In this document: piece by piece, positions 52,045-60,419 of the stretch | How positions within the stretch are numbered: position 1 is the stretch's first letter | Layout of the letters: the number at the start of each line of letters is the position of its first letter | Assembly (NCBI RefSeq): GCF_020215665.1 | Contig: NZ_CP084061.1 | Coordinates: 2,698,001-2,762,000 of the forward strand | Direction of reading: 5' to 3' | Length of the DNA: 64,000 bases | From: Blautia parvula | Lineage (GTDB): Bacteria; Bacillota; Clostridia; Lachnospirales; Lachnospiraceae | Position numbers and translations under genes: made by a program | Notes under the pieces: generated by a model | Databases searched by the model: none | What the model saw: only the letters and a program-made list of their open reading frames with translations | Told to the model about the DNA's origin: nothing

Positions 52045-53298
52045 TTATACCTCTGCCGGTGTGAACACTTTTGCCTTCACCCAGTCTCTGCCTTCTACAA
52101 TTTTAGCCACCAGCATGGCAAGGGCCGGGTCCCCTGATACACTTACCATGGTACAGAACGGGTCTGTCAGGGTCCCCATGATGACAATAACGGGAATGAC
52201 CGTTGTGGGGAAGCCAAATGCTGTACATATGAACATTTCACCGATGAAACCGCCGCTCGGTATGGTTCCCACAATGATGCCGCTGATAACTGCCACCAGA
52301 ACTGCTTTCACCATCTCCTGCGGTCCCATTTCCATATGGAAGACACCCAGAAGAAACGCTATTTTTACTATCTGTACTGCAATGACACCGTTTTTGTGCA
52401 TGCTTGCCCCAAGGGGGATGACAAGGCTGCTGACCTCATCCGGGATTCCCATTTTCTTAGATGCCAACAGATTCAGAGGAATACAGGCTGTACTGCTGCA
52501 GGAACCGGCTGCGGTTGCGGCAGGAAGCCAGATTTCTTTCCAGTATCTGCAGAGACCTTCTTTCCCGCCTCCCAGAAACGGCATAATGATTCCAAATGCC
52601 ACAAAAAACAGAATACAGAATCCCACATAGATCACTGACATTCTCGCCACGGAACCAATGATCTGACTGCCTGTCTTTCCGATCAGTGTAGCAAAATAAC
52701 AGGCAATGCCCACCGGAGCATAGAACATTACAATAGAAACCATCTTACCAAGGGCTTCGCTTAACGCCTCAAACAATGTGACCACCGGTTTCCCCTTCTC
52801 CCCAATACAGGCAACGGAAATACCGAAAAGAATGGCAAATACAATCAGTGCCATCATGTTGTTGATAGACAGCAGATCCACAAAATCAGAGGTAGTGAAG
52901 AGATTTACCAGATTCAGCGAAGTGTTTCCCGCATCCACAGCCTCATCAAAGACCACACTCACACCCTTGGCAGGGTCAAAGATCTGAACCGCGATAATGC
53001 CAAGGGCTGAAGTGATGATTCCCCCTCCCACTACCACTGCAAAGAAAACTCCCAGGACTTTTCCCAGCTTTTTCAGATTCCCCATGTTTGCAATAGAATT
53101 TGCGATTGAGACAAATACTACTGGTACGATCAGGCAGAATACCATATTCAGAAAAATATCTGCCAGCGGCTGCAGAACGCCTGCCTTCTCACCAAGAAAC
53201 ACGCCCAGCAGCGCTCCCACTACCACACCCATCAATAAAATGATGGAAAACTTGTAGTTCTTTAAAATTGTTTTCCATTTTGCCTGTGACTTCTCCAT
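52045..53298 (-). CDS. Dicarboxylate/amino acid:cation symporter (DAACS family) with atypical binding residues
   Basis: 417 residues from the ATG at 53298 (AGGAGGT site). Family fold with about eight helices and two hairpins: MALIVFAILFGISVA, AATAAGSCSSTACIPLN and IPLGASMHKNGVIAVQIVKI. Two residues key to acidic amino-acid transport differ. The NMDGT motif reads HKNGV, and the arginine that holds the aspartate side chain in GltPh (GRTMVNVTGD) is cysteine here (PFCTMVSVSGD), as in neutral amino acid carriers. The substrate is thus probably not aspartate or glutamate. It is in one operon with GH127 and faces AraC regulators. Confidence 0.88.
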   Translation of the reverse strand: MEKSQAKWKTILKNYKFSIILLMGVVVGALLGVFLGEKAGVLQPLADIFLNMVFCLIVPVVFVSIANSIANMGNLKKLGKVLGVFFAVVVGGGIITSALGIIAVQIFDPAKGVSVVFDEAVDAGNTSLNLVNLFTTSDFVDLLSINNMMALIVFAILFGISVACIGEKGKPVVTLFEALSEALGKMVSIVMFYAPVGIACYFATLIGKTGSQIIGSVARMSVIYVGFCILFFVAFGIIMPFLGGGKEGLCRYWKEIWLPAATAAGSCSSTACIPLNLLASKKMGIPDEVSSLVIPLGASMHKNGVIAVQIVKIAFLLGVFHMEMGPQEMVKAVLVAVISGIIVGTIPSGGFIGEMFICTAFGFPTTVIPVIVIMGTLTDPFCTMVSVSGDPALAMLVAKIVEGRDWVKAKVFTPAEV

Positions 53299-53370
53299 AA
53301 TAAATTGACCTCCTGAAATATTATCTTTTTTGTTTTCCGTCTTGGCTTTTGCTGATGGACTTATTATAGT

Positions 53371-53405
53371 ATGACATTTTCGACAGGAAAATGGCAGAAT
53401 ATGAC
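53371..53405. promoter_or_regulatory. Direct repeats and inverted repeat between the symporter and AraC genes
   Basis: TATGACATTTT and TATGACCTTTT, 30 bp apart (about three helical turns), near the symporter -10 (TATAAT around 53365). Between them CATTTTC/GAAAATG form an inverted repeat. Candidate operators for the adjacent AraC proteins. Confidence 0.4.
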
Positions 53406-53455
53406 CTTTTATATAACAATACAAACCTGATTTATATAACAAAATTGATTATTTC

Positions 53456-53484
53456 TTGTTTTTCTCTGGAACAAATGATAAAAT
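53456..53484 (+). promoter_or_regulatory. Promoter of the first AraC gene
   Basis: -35 TTGTTT (53456-53461), 17-bp spacer, -10 TAAAAT (53479-53484) with an extended TGA. About 55 bp upstream of the start. Confidence 0.5.
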
Positions 53485-53538
53485 CATACAATAAATATTG
53501 TCATACGGGCGAAGAAACCCTTATTTTAACGAAAGGTC

Positions 53539-54441
53539 ATGAACACTATGTATATCCACTTTACCTGTCCGCCTCTGCCGCATCTGATCGTGGGCGGAAT
53601 GTCCATTTACCGCAAGGGGGACCGCCATGAACGGCGAATGATCCACAATACCTTTGATTTGATCTATGTAAGAGAAGGTGTTCTATATATGGAAGAGAAG
53701 GGGAAGCAGTTTACCGTGCAGGAAGGAGAATTCCTGATTCTGGTACCGGAACGAACCCATATGGGATACCGTCACTGCACGGAAGATACTGTTTTTTCCT
53801 GGGTGCATTTCTATACAGAGGGAGCTTTTTCCTACTCAGATGCCCCGGCTGTCAATCTAAGTGACAAAATGAACAAAAATAAATATTACCAGAAAGAGCA
53901 GTTCCACGTCTCTCTCCCGCAGTTTGGATTGATTCCGGAGGGATACAGAGAAAAGCTTCTGGGATATCTGGACCAGATTTCCCTTGTAAAAATTGACAGA
54001 TACAATCAGCAGAAATTATTTTTTGACTCTGTATCATCCCAGATTGAATACCAGATTCTCTTTATGAATATACTGGCACTCATCTGCAGCTGCAATGACC
54101 AGCCAAGAGAGAAAACACTGGCAGAAGAGATTTATGAGTATCTGTGTGCCAATTACCGGCAGCCCTTCAGTCTGACGGAACTGTCACGGCAGTTTTCTTT
54201 CCATCCGGCATACATCACGCGCTGCATAAAGAAAAAATACCAGCTGACTCCGCTTCAGCTTCTCACAAGGATCCGCATTGAGGAGGCCCAGAAGCTGCTT
54301 GGCACTACACAGCTCCATGTAAATATCATTGGCGAAAATGTGGGCTATTCAGACCCTGCTTATTTTTCCAAACAATTTAAGAAGGTGACAGGCATGACAG
54401 CCCTTGAATACCGTTTGAATCACGAACGCCATGTATATTAG
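53539..54441 (+). CDS. AraC-family regulator (first of two)
   Basis: 300 residues. The N-terminal cupin sensor has FDLIYVREGVLYMEEKG and EGEFLILVPERTHMGYRH; the C-terminal helix-turn-helix pair has FSLTELSRQFSFHPAYITRC and NIIGENVGYSDPAYFSKQFK. The first ATG sits only 2 bp after AAAGG, so the ATG at 53548 is an equally good start. It is divergent from the symporter-GH127 operon and probably controls it, presumably in response to an arabinose-containing sugar (inference). Confidence 0.9.
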   Translation: MNTMYIHFTCPPLPHLIVGGMSIYRKGDRHERRMIHNTFDLIYVREGVLYMEEKGKQFTVQEGEFLILVPERTHMGYRHCTEDTVFSWVHFYTEGAFSYSDAPAVNLSDKMNKNKYYQKEQFHVSLPQFGLIPEGYREKLLGYLDQISLVKIDRYNQQKLFFDSVSSQIEYQILFMNILALICSCNDQPREKTLAEEIYEYLCANYRQPFSLTELSRQFSFHPAYITRCIKKKYQLTPLQLLTRIRIEEAQKLLGTTQLHVNIIGENVGYSDPAYFSKQFKKVTGMTALEYRLNHERHVY

Positions 54442-54471
54442 AATCTGTAAATCAATAGAAAGAAGCACATT

Positions 54472-55422
54472 ATGGACAATACGCAAAAACCCAAAGTAGA
54501 ATTCAGATATTATGACACTCTGCCTCAGCTTCCCATATATTTTCTGACCGGGAATAACTGGCTGAACTGCGTCGGGACACGGACCGCATGCCTTCATTTT
54601 CATAATCTGATGGAAATCGGCTACTGTTATAACGGGAACGGAAATCTGCTGCTGGGCGATCAGGCCCTCAAAATCGAATCCCATATGATTTCCGTAATCC
54701 CTCCCAATTATCCCCATTCCACAGACAGCATTCCCGGCAGTATCATCACCTGGGAATACCTCTTCGTCGACATAGACAAATGTCTGGAACCTGTCTATGG
54801 AAATGATAAAGCCAAACTGAATTATATGAAAAAACTGATCACACAGAAAGCGCATTTTATCCATGCCAAAGAATATTCGGAAATTGCCGCTGCCTTTCGT
54901 ATCATTCTCCACGAAATGCTGGTGCAGAAGGAATACCATACATCTATCGTAAAAGGCATGGTATTTTCCCTGCTCATGAGGATTGCCCGGCTGACATCTT
55001 CTGAGATGGATGACGCGCTTTTAACCTGCAGTAAGCCTCTGGATGTGGAGAACGAAAGCCAGATCAAACCGGCACTTGATTACATCCGCAGCCATTATCA
55101 GTCCCCGATCAGGATTCAGGATCTGGCCGATGCCTGCAGCATCAGTGAGACGTATTTCAGAAAAATTTTCAAGGCATTTATGAATACCTCTGCTCTTGAC
55201 TATATCAATAAGATAAGAATCCTGAATGCCGCTGACTCCATGCGCAGCACAGACCGCTCCATCCATGAGATCATCTCAAAATCCGGCTTCACCTCGGAAT
55301 CCACATTTAACAGGAATTTCAAGAAATATATGGGGGACTCCCCAAAACAATGGAGGGAAAAATACGCGGGGAAGGAACGGCAATTGAAAGATTTCGATAT
55401 ACATCTTGAAAACGGCTGGTAA
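54472..55422 (+). CDS. AraC-family regulator (second of two)
   Basis: 316 residues: cupin sensor (CLHFHNLMEIGYCYNGNGNL; PPNYPHSTDSIPG), linker, and C-terminal helix-turn-helix pair (IRIQDLADACSISETYFRKI; IHEIISKSGFTSESTFNRNF). Only 30 bp after the first AraC gene, so possibly co-transcribed, but the two share little sequence and probably see different ligands. It is followed by a hairpin and a URO-D family gene that may be its target. Confidence 0.9.
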   Translation: MDNTQKPKVEFRYYDTLPQLPIYFLTGNNWLNCVGTRTACLHFHNLMEIGYCYNGNGNLLLGDQALKIESHMISVIPPNYPHSTDSIPGSIITWEYLFVDIDKCLEPVYGNDKAKLNYMKKLITQKAHFIHAKEYSEIAAAFRIILHEMLVQKEYHTSIVKGMVFSLLMRIARLTSSEMDDALLTCSKPLDVENESQIKPALDYIRSHYQSPIRIQDLADACSISETYFRKIFKAFMNTSALDYINKIRILNAADSMRSTDRSIHEIISKSGFTSESTFNRNFKKYMGDSPKQWREKYAGKERQLKDFDIHLENGW

Positions 55423-55426
55423 ACTT

Positions 55427-55451
55427 CCGGTATAATATTGAAAAATACCGG
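55427..55451 (+). terminator. Hairpin after the second AraC gene
   Basis: CCGGTAT/ATACCGG stem with an 11-nt AT-rich loop, followed by TATATCATTTTATC. A weak terminator or an operator for the next gene; a -10 TGATACAAT for that gene lies near 55545. Confidence 0.5.
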
Positions 55452-55590
55452 TATATCATTTTATCGGCAGTGATGATACGGCAGATGTTTTCTGAATATT
55501 TATTTAATACAAATAAAACAGTCAATCCTTTTCTTTTGTGATACAATAAAAGTATGAACAATTATTGTGCTATACAAAGGAGGATTGTAT

Positions 55591-56841
55591 ATGAGCACTA
55601 CAGAACAGTACCAGCAAAGAATGAAACGAATCGACGAGGCACTTGCGGTGAAGGAACCTGACCGTGTACCTGTAATACCCTTTGTCCAGACCTATTCCGT
55701 TACTCATTCCGGCCACACCATGGCGGAGGCCATGTATGATTCGGCGGTCATGCAGAACGCACTCCGCCAATATCTGAAGGATTACGAACCGGATGCCAAC
55801 TATGGCTACTCCCCGTTTTTCTGCGGACTCGGGCGCTGCTTTGAGCTGACAGGAATCACGTTCCTGCAGTGGGCCGGACAGCAGGGCGGCGTCTGTACTG
55901 AAAATTCCATCCATCAATTCGTGGAAAAGGCATATCTGGGCGATGATGAATATTCGGAGCTTCTGACAGACCTGACCGGCTGGATCATGAAGAAATACCT
56001 TCCCAGGAATTTTAAACTGCTGGAGCCCATGGCAAAGATGTCCTTCGGCGGAATGCTGGGATATGGCGCTCTCCCCGGAATGATGCAGTTTGCAGACCCG
56101 GAAATTGCAGAGATGTTTATAAAACTGGGGGAAGCCGCCAAAATGATCTCCCTGTATTACGGGGAGGCCCATAACTTTGACGCGGAAATGATGGAGGCCG
56201 GCTATCCCCTCTTTTTCAAAGCCACCACTACCTGTGCCTTTGACATGTTAAGTGACTGTCTCAGAGGTACGCTGGATACCATGGCCGATCTGTACGAACA
56301 GCCGGAGAATGTCCATAAAGCCATTGACTTCTTCTACCCCGGCACCTTATACGGAGCGCTTTCCCAGGCCGAAACTTCCAAGGGAAAAGTGGTCTTCATT
56401 CCTCTGCACAAGGGGCTTGACGGTTTTATGGGAAATGAGCAGTACAGAGAATTTTACTGGCCGACTTTAAAGGCTCTGGTAAATGATCTGGCTGCTGCCG
56501 GACAGATTCCCTACGTCTACACAGAAGGGAAATATGATTCCCGGCTTGAATTCTTGTCAGAGCTTCCCGCCGGAAAGTGCCTGGTGCACTTTGAAAACTG
56601 TGATATGAAGGAGGCAAAACGGATCGTCGGAAAGAACTGCTGTATCTCCGGCGGATTTGACGGAAGAATCCTGGAGACAGGAACACCGGAACAGGTGACA
56701 GACGCGGTCAAACGCCTTCTGGATGTCTGTGCTCCGGACGGCGGATATATCTTTGATGTGAATACGACCATTGATTATGGGGTGAAGCATGAGAATGTGC
56801 TTGCTATGTTTGATGCGGTTAAGACTTATGGGAAATATTGA
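55591..56841 (+). CDS. Uroporphyrinogen decarboxylase (URO-D) family protein, probably methyltransferase-like
   Basis: 416 residues from the ATG at 55591 (AAAGGAGG site). URO-D fold: EPDRVPVIPFVQTYSVTHSG at the start, a central FKATTTCAFDMLSDCLRGTL, and a C-terminal CLVHFENCDMKEAKRIVGK followed by CISGGFDG. In anaerobes this branch resembles corrinoid methyltransferases (MtaA/CmuA/MtbA type) more than heme-synthesis HemE; no heme genes are nearby. A cysteine-containing C-C-I-S-G-G segment could relate to zinc or substrate binding. The substrate is unknown. It lies after two AraC genes. Confidence 0.82.
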   Translation: MSTTEQYQQRMKRIDEALAVKEPDRVPVIPFVQTYSVTHSGHTMAEAMYDSAVMQNALRQYLKDYEPDANYGYSPFFCGLGRCFELTGITFLQWAGQQGGVCTENSIHQFVEKAYLGDDEYSELLTDLTGWIMKKYLPRNFKLLEPMAKMSFGGMLGYGALPGMMQFADPEIAEMFIKLGEAAKMISLYYGEAHNFDAEMMEAGYPLFFKATTTCAFDMLSDCLRGTLDTMADLYEQPENVHKAIDFFYPGTLYGALSQAETSKGKVVFIPLHKGLDGFMGNEQYREFYWPTLKALVNDLAAAGQIPYVYTEGKYDSRLEFLSELPAGKCLVHFENCDMKEAKRIVGKNCCISGGFDGRILETGTPEQVTDAVKRLLDVCAPDGGYIFDVNTTIDYGVKHENVLAMFDAVKTYGKY

Positions 56842-56857
56842 CATAAGGAGTATACAA

Positions 56858-56891
56858 AGAGAGGTATGGCGCCTTGCCGCCACACCTCTCT
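56858..56891. terminator. Hairpin between convergent URO-D and hipA-remnant genes
   Basis: Stem AGAGAGGTATGGCG with CGCCACACCTCTCT (one mismatch). There is no long T-run on either side; it may still end transcription from both directions. Confidence 0.5.
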
Positions 56892-56912
56892 GCACTTCCA
56901 TGTTTCCCTGCA

Positions 56913-57384
56913 TCATATTCTATATTTCCCAAGCATCTGATTCACACATTCCTGGATTTCTTCTGCAAGCTCTCTGCATTTATTCCTGCTCATTCCTGCT
57001 TTCGTCCCTACCTTTATCAATTCTTTCATGCCCGGATCTGATCCATTTCCATCAACAGTTGTTGTATGTTCCCCATAATAGGTACTGCTGTAAGTCAGAT
57101 CATATGCAGGGCTAAGACACCATTTTTCCTTATTCTCATCGTACAAATATGTGAAATTCTTAGAATGGTCATCCCGGTTATGAGCAAATACATTAAAGCA
57201 CATTCTGCGATACATATTCTCTATATCTTCCGGGCTGTCTCTGGTAATTATTTTTGTCAGTTTCATCAGACTGTGATAATCCAGGCTGGGCTGCGTAAAA
57301 TCCAGTTCTAAAAGTGCTGCCGCAGTACACATATGCACTCTGGACGCTCCGCGGTCAAACTTTCAAACATTTATTTTCTGTCAT
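56913..57384 (-). pseudogene. hipA-type toxin gene, gutted by internal deletion
   Basis: The reading frame begins with an ATG at 57384 overlapping hipB (MTENKCLK) and stops at once. In another frame, from about 57360, comes a HipA C-terminus: FDRGASRVHM, kinase loop NVFAHNRDDHSKNFTYLYDE, LSPAYDLTYSS and a final helical part. An intact HipA kinase has about 400 residues; roughly 250 in the middle are gone, with a frameshift at the junction. The toxin is thus very likely dead, while its antitoxin gene is intact. Confidence 0.82.
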
Positions 57385-57649
57385 GAATAACCTCCTCTAT
57401 ACTTTGATAAGGGACCTCCGCAAATATATTCCTTATCTCATCAGCCAGATCAAGTGCTATAGAAATTCTGGTAAGAGAGAGCAGCGATATATTGCCAGTA
57501 GATTCAAACCTTTTGACAGAACCCAAACTTACACCACTGATCTCACTGAGACGCTCCTGGGATATTCTGCGTCTTCTTCTGATATTTCTTATACGTTTTG
57601 CTAAATTTTTATTAATTTCCTCTGCAGTCTCCCATACAAACTTTTCCAT
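57371..57649 (-). CDS. HipB-like antitoxin, XRE-family DNA-binding protein
   Basis: 92 residues with a Cro/C1-type helix-turn-helix: LAKRIRNIRRRRRISQERLS, EISGVSLGSVKRFESTGNIS, then ALDLADEIRNIF. By family it binds DNA to repress its operon and neutralises HipA. The promoter upstream has a perfect palindrome at the start site. Ribosome site AGGAGG. Confidence 0.87.
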   Translation of the reverse strand: MEKFVWETAEEINKNLAKRIRNIRRRRRISQERLSEISGVSLGSVKRFESTGNISLLSLTRISIALDLADEIRNIFAEVPYQSIEEVIHDRK

Positions 57650-57743
57650 TCCGGCCTCCTGACCATATCTTAATTGCAGATACTACGAAACATAATTTAT
57701 TATAGATATTATATTAGCCATTTTTTAATTATTTTAGTCTTTT

Positions 57744-57789
57744 TAGATAATATATTATCTATTATATCATATACTCGATTTTTATCCAA
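57744..57789 (-). promoter_or_regulatory. hipB promoter with palindromic operator
   Basis: -35 TTGGAT (57784-57789), 17-bp spacer, extended -10 TGATATAAT (core 57761-57766), immediately followed by a perfect 18-bp palindrome TAGATAATA/TATTATCTA (57744-57761) over the start site. The likely HipB binding site for autorepression. Confidence 0.7.
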
Positions 57790-57855
57790 TACAAAAAAAC
57801 TGACCGTCGGGCAGTATACTTGTACAAACCCGTAGAGTTTGCTGAAAAAATCCGA

Positions 57856-57883
57856 CAAAAAGGAACGTTCATCCGAACGCCCC
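57856..57883 (-). terminator. Terminator of the DUF169 gene
   Basis: Minus strand: GGGGCGTTC, loop GGAT, GAACGTTCC (two G-T wobbles), then TTTTTG. About 55 bp after the stop. The 289-bp space 57650-57938 holds only this and the hipB promoter. Confidence 0.75.
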
Positions 57884-57938
57884 TCTTTTACACTAATCAC
57901 TTTCTCCCTTTCCTGTATTCTATATAAACGGTTATTTT

Positions 57939-58655
57939 TTATATCCTCTCTGACAGGCACAGCCAGGTCTCCTTCGTCAGGAAACTCTCCTCCACCTGTT
58001 CCTCCATCTCCAGATACCTGTGATACGGAATGCTGAAGGACAGCAGCTCCTTGCTGACACATTTGCGCGCCGACGGGTCAGTGAGGCCAATGGTACATTT
58101 TCCATGCCCCTCCTCCTCACCGCTCAGAGCGTAGAGAACCGCCTGTGCACACCCTGCACCGAACTTGATTTGTACATTATCCTGGGTTGGCCGGTCATAG
58201 TTGGCAAGTGTTGCAAGGGCGGAAAGCTGGTCTGCATTTACCAGGAAGACAACTGCCTCCGGCTTTTCGTCCTCCTTAAGATCGCTGAGCGGTTTTAGAA
58301 TGACATATCTTTTTGCTTTTACTTTCGGAATGCTCTCTATATATTTTCTGGCCAGTTCAGGACTCTTTTTATAGAATTCGCCCGGTTTTGGTCCCACACC
58401 TCCGGTGGAAAGAAAATATTCAATGGTGCCCGGCTCAAAACTTTTGAAGCCCAATCCGACCTTACCGCCCTGGCAGGTGGTTGTTTCCTCGCAGAACACC
58501 GCAGTCCTGCCCTTTGACGCAGCCGACAGCATGGCTATGGCACAGCCCCATACGCCCTCCTTAAAATGAATGGCGCCGTCGGGCATTTCGTCGGATTTCA
58601 GGACTGCCACGGGGTGGCTCTGCAGTTTGATCGCCTCTTGCATTTTGCTCTTCAT
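57939..58655 (-). CDS. DUF169-domain protein
   Basis: 238 residues matching the DUF169 pattern: [56 protein letters not shown] and [20 protein letters not shown]. Conserved cysteines (in WGCA, TTTCQGG and GAGCAQ) may bind a metal or cluster. The function of the family is not established; it recurs in anaerobes near methyltransferase or corrinoid genes, which may tie it to the URO-D gene nearby (inference). Cytoplasmic; it stands alone with a terminator. Confidence 0.85.
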   Translation of the reverse strand: MKSKMQEAIKLQSHPVAVLKSDEMPDGAIHFKEGVWGCAIAMLSAASKGRTAVFCEETTTCQGGKVGLGFKSFEPGTIEYFLSTGGVGPKPGEFYKKSPELARKYIESIPKVKAKRYVILKPLSDLKEDEKPEAVVFLVNADQLSALATLANYDRPTQDNVQIKFGAGCAQAVLYALSGEEEGHGKCTIGLTDPSARKCVSKELLSFSIPYHRYLEMEEQVEESFLTKETWLCLSERI

Positions 58656-58821
58656 AAAAATTTACCGCCTTCCCTCTGAAATATAATGTACATGCTCCGT
58701 AACTAACCAGCAGGCTGAATAGTTACCATACTTCTTATATTTACATTATACCTGTTTTGGCCGCTGCATGTAAGCCTGTCTGTGCTTATTTTTCCTGCAC
58801 GTGCAACAGGAGCTCAATGAC

Positions 58822-59613
58822 TCAGGAACTCACACTGTCATACCTTCTCAACCCCGTTTTCCACATCACAACCGTCACCATCGTAAAACATGCCAGCACA
58901 ATCCCCTCATGTGCTGCCATCTTCCACGAAAACCTCCCCAACAGAATCAGAGACGGATAGGTAGCGATGATACCATAGGGCAGCACATAATAAAACACAA
59001 ATTTATATGCCCCGTAAAACACGGTTCCCGGTATCTGCATACACAGATCCAGACCACTCATTTCTATCTGCAGGACTCCATCTGAAGACACCGTAAAAAA
59101 TGCCAGTGACCGTATGATCACCTCCAGCTCATAAAACAAAACCGTCATCATTCCCACAGACACCGCATATCCCGATACACTGCTGATAGTCACGTCCGCT
59201 CCCGCTGCATTTATCCCATAAAGAATGATCGCAATGCTGAAAATAACAAGCGGCAAAGCCCCGGGATTCACCTGTTCAAAGGTCAGTCTGAGCAGCGGAC
59301 TCACAGGTTTTGTCAGATACAGATCAATCTCCCCTGTCCTGATTTTTTCCGGTATAGAGTTGACTCCGAAGAAGTAAATACTCATGTTGAGAGCATTGAT
59401 AAGGGAAAATGTCCCGATAAAAAGTATCATGTCCCCCTGCCCCCAATTTCCGATTCTGTCCACCTTTGAGTAAATGGCCTGAAACACCAGAAGCTGTATC
59501 ACGAATAAACTCCCATCCACGAAAAACGGCCCGAAAAAGCCAAGGCGAAACATCATGACTCTCTCAAATCTTAATTTTACCAACGCTTTTACCAATCTTA
59601 TATTATCTTTCAT
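58822..59613 (-). CDS. ABC-2 family exporter permease (PF06182-like), second subunit
   Basis: 263 residues from the ATG at 59613 (AGGAGG site). About six membrane segments: GFFGPFFVDGSLFVIQLLVF, GDMILFIGTFSLINALNMSI, KIRTGEIDLYLTKPVSPLLR (the family cytoplasmic motif) and YVLPYGIIATYPSLILLG. It pairs with the next upstream permease and the ATPase. The substrate is unknown; related systems export viologens or antibiotics. Confidence 0.88.
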   Translation of the reverse strand: MKDNIRLVKALVKLRFERVMMFRLGFFGPFFVDGSLFVIQLLVFQAIYSKVDRIGNWGQGDMILFIGTFSLINALNMSIYFFGVNSIPEKIRTGEIDLYLTKPVSPLLRLTFEQVNPGALPLVIFSIAIILYGINAAGADVTISSVSGYAVSVGMMTVLFYELEVIIRSLAFFTVSSDGVLQIEMSGLDLCMQIPGTVFYGAYKFVFYYVLPYGIIATYPSLILLGRFSWKMAAHEGIVLACFTMVTVVMWKTGLRRYDSVSS

Positions 59614-59624
59614 CACTGCCCCTC

Positions 59625-60419
59625 CTATATTCCTGCCCCGTCATATTTCACCCTGTATCTACTATAAACATTCCTTGAGAGAAGCCAGATACCGAGATTC
59701 CATCCCAGCATAACAAACATCCCTCCAACGGCTTCCTCCCCATTTCTCCCGATCAGCAGCATAGACGGCAGATAGGCTGTATAATAAAAAGGAAGGATCT
59801 GCATACATTTCACGACCATTTCCGGCAGGAGTGCCAATGGTATGATGGAGCCTGTGATCAAAGCCATGATATTCTGCTTTATCATTAAAAATGTTGAGAT
59901 TTCCTCAAACCGAAATGTCAGGATCCCCAGAAAATAACTGAGCTGCGCCATAAAAAGCAATCCCAGAAAAGCAATCAACAGCGCGCACAGAATGATAGCA
60001 ACATCAGAGGTAATGTCTATTTTTATCCCAAATACCAGGCCGATCAGAAAGATTGCCGCCACATCCAGCACGATATGGGGCAATATGGAACCTGCCTCCA
60101 TAGCCAGAAAATATTTGTCGGTATCCATAGGTACTGCCATATATTTCGTAAAAGTCCCATTCCTTATCCCCAATGTGATGTCCCCGCTTATCTTTTCCGA
60201 TATATCAATCTGTGTAAAAAAAGCACTGAGCAGATAATAAGCCATCATACTGTTCTGCATAAATCCCGCTACTGTTTCCTTGTCCCTGAATATCACACCC
60301 CAAAGCAGCGAAGCAAATATGATTTTCATTACTATAGAAATAAAGCCGAATATCAGATCCGCCCTCCACATAAGTTTTACCTTCAAGTATACCTTCGCGA
60401 CTTCCAGATATTTTTTCAT
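59625..60419 (-). CDS. ABC-2 family exporter permease (PF06182-like), first subunit
   Basis: 264 residues with six membrane segments and the same layout: FISIVMKIIFASLLWGVIFR, KISGDITLGIRNGTFTKYMA and ILPFYYTAYLPSMLLIG. Its start overlaps the ATPase stop (ATGA), so the two are coupled. Together with 58822-59613 it forms a heterodimeric membrane channel. Confidence 0.88.
   Translation of the reverse strand: MKKYLEVAKVYLKVKLMWRADLIFGFISIVMKIIFASLLWGVIFRDKETVAGFMQNSMMAYYLLSAFFTQIDISEKISGDITLGIRNGTFTKYMAVPMDTDKYFLAMEAGSILPHIVLDVAAIFLIGLVFGIKIDITSDVAIILCALLIAFLGLLFMAQLSYFLGILTFRFEEISTFLMIKQNIMALITGSIIPLALLPEMVVKCMQILPFYYTAYLPSMLLIGRNGEEAVGGMFVMLGWNLGIWLLSRNVYSRYRVKYDGAGI

Noticed and set aside
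52061-52630. Plus-strand frame of 189 codons opposite the DAACS symporter
   Set aside because: Antisense to a gene with clear family motifs; no ribosome site. The same applies to the frames at 41002-41649, 42132-42662 and 45754-46629.
57709-58062. 117-codon minus-strand frame between hipB and DUF169 genes
   Set aside because: It overlaps the DUF169 coding end, the terminator and the hipB promoter; the protein has no family features.
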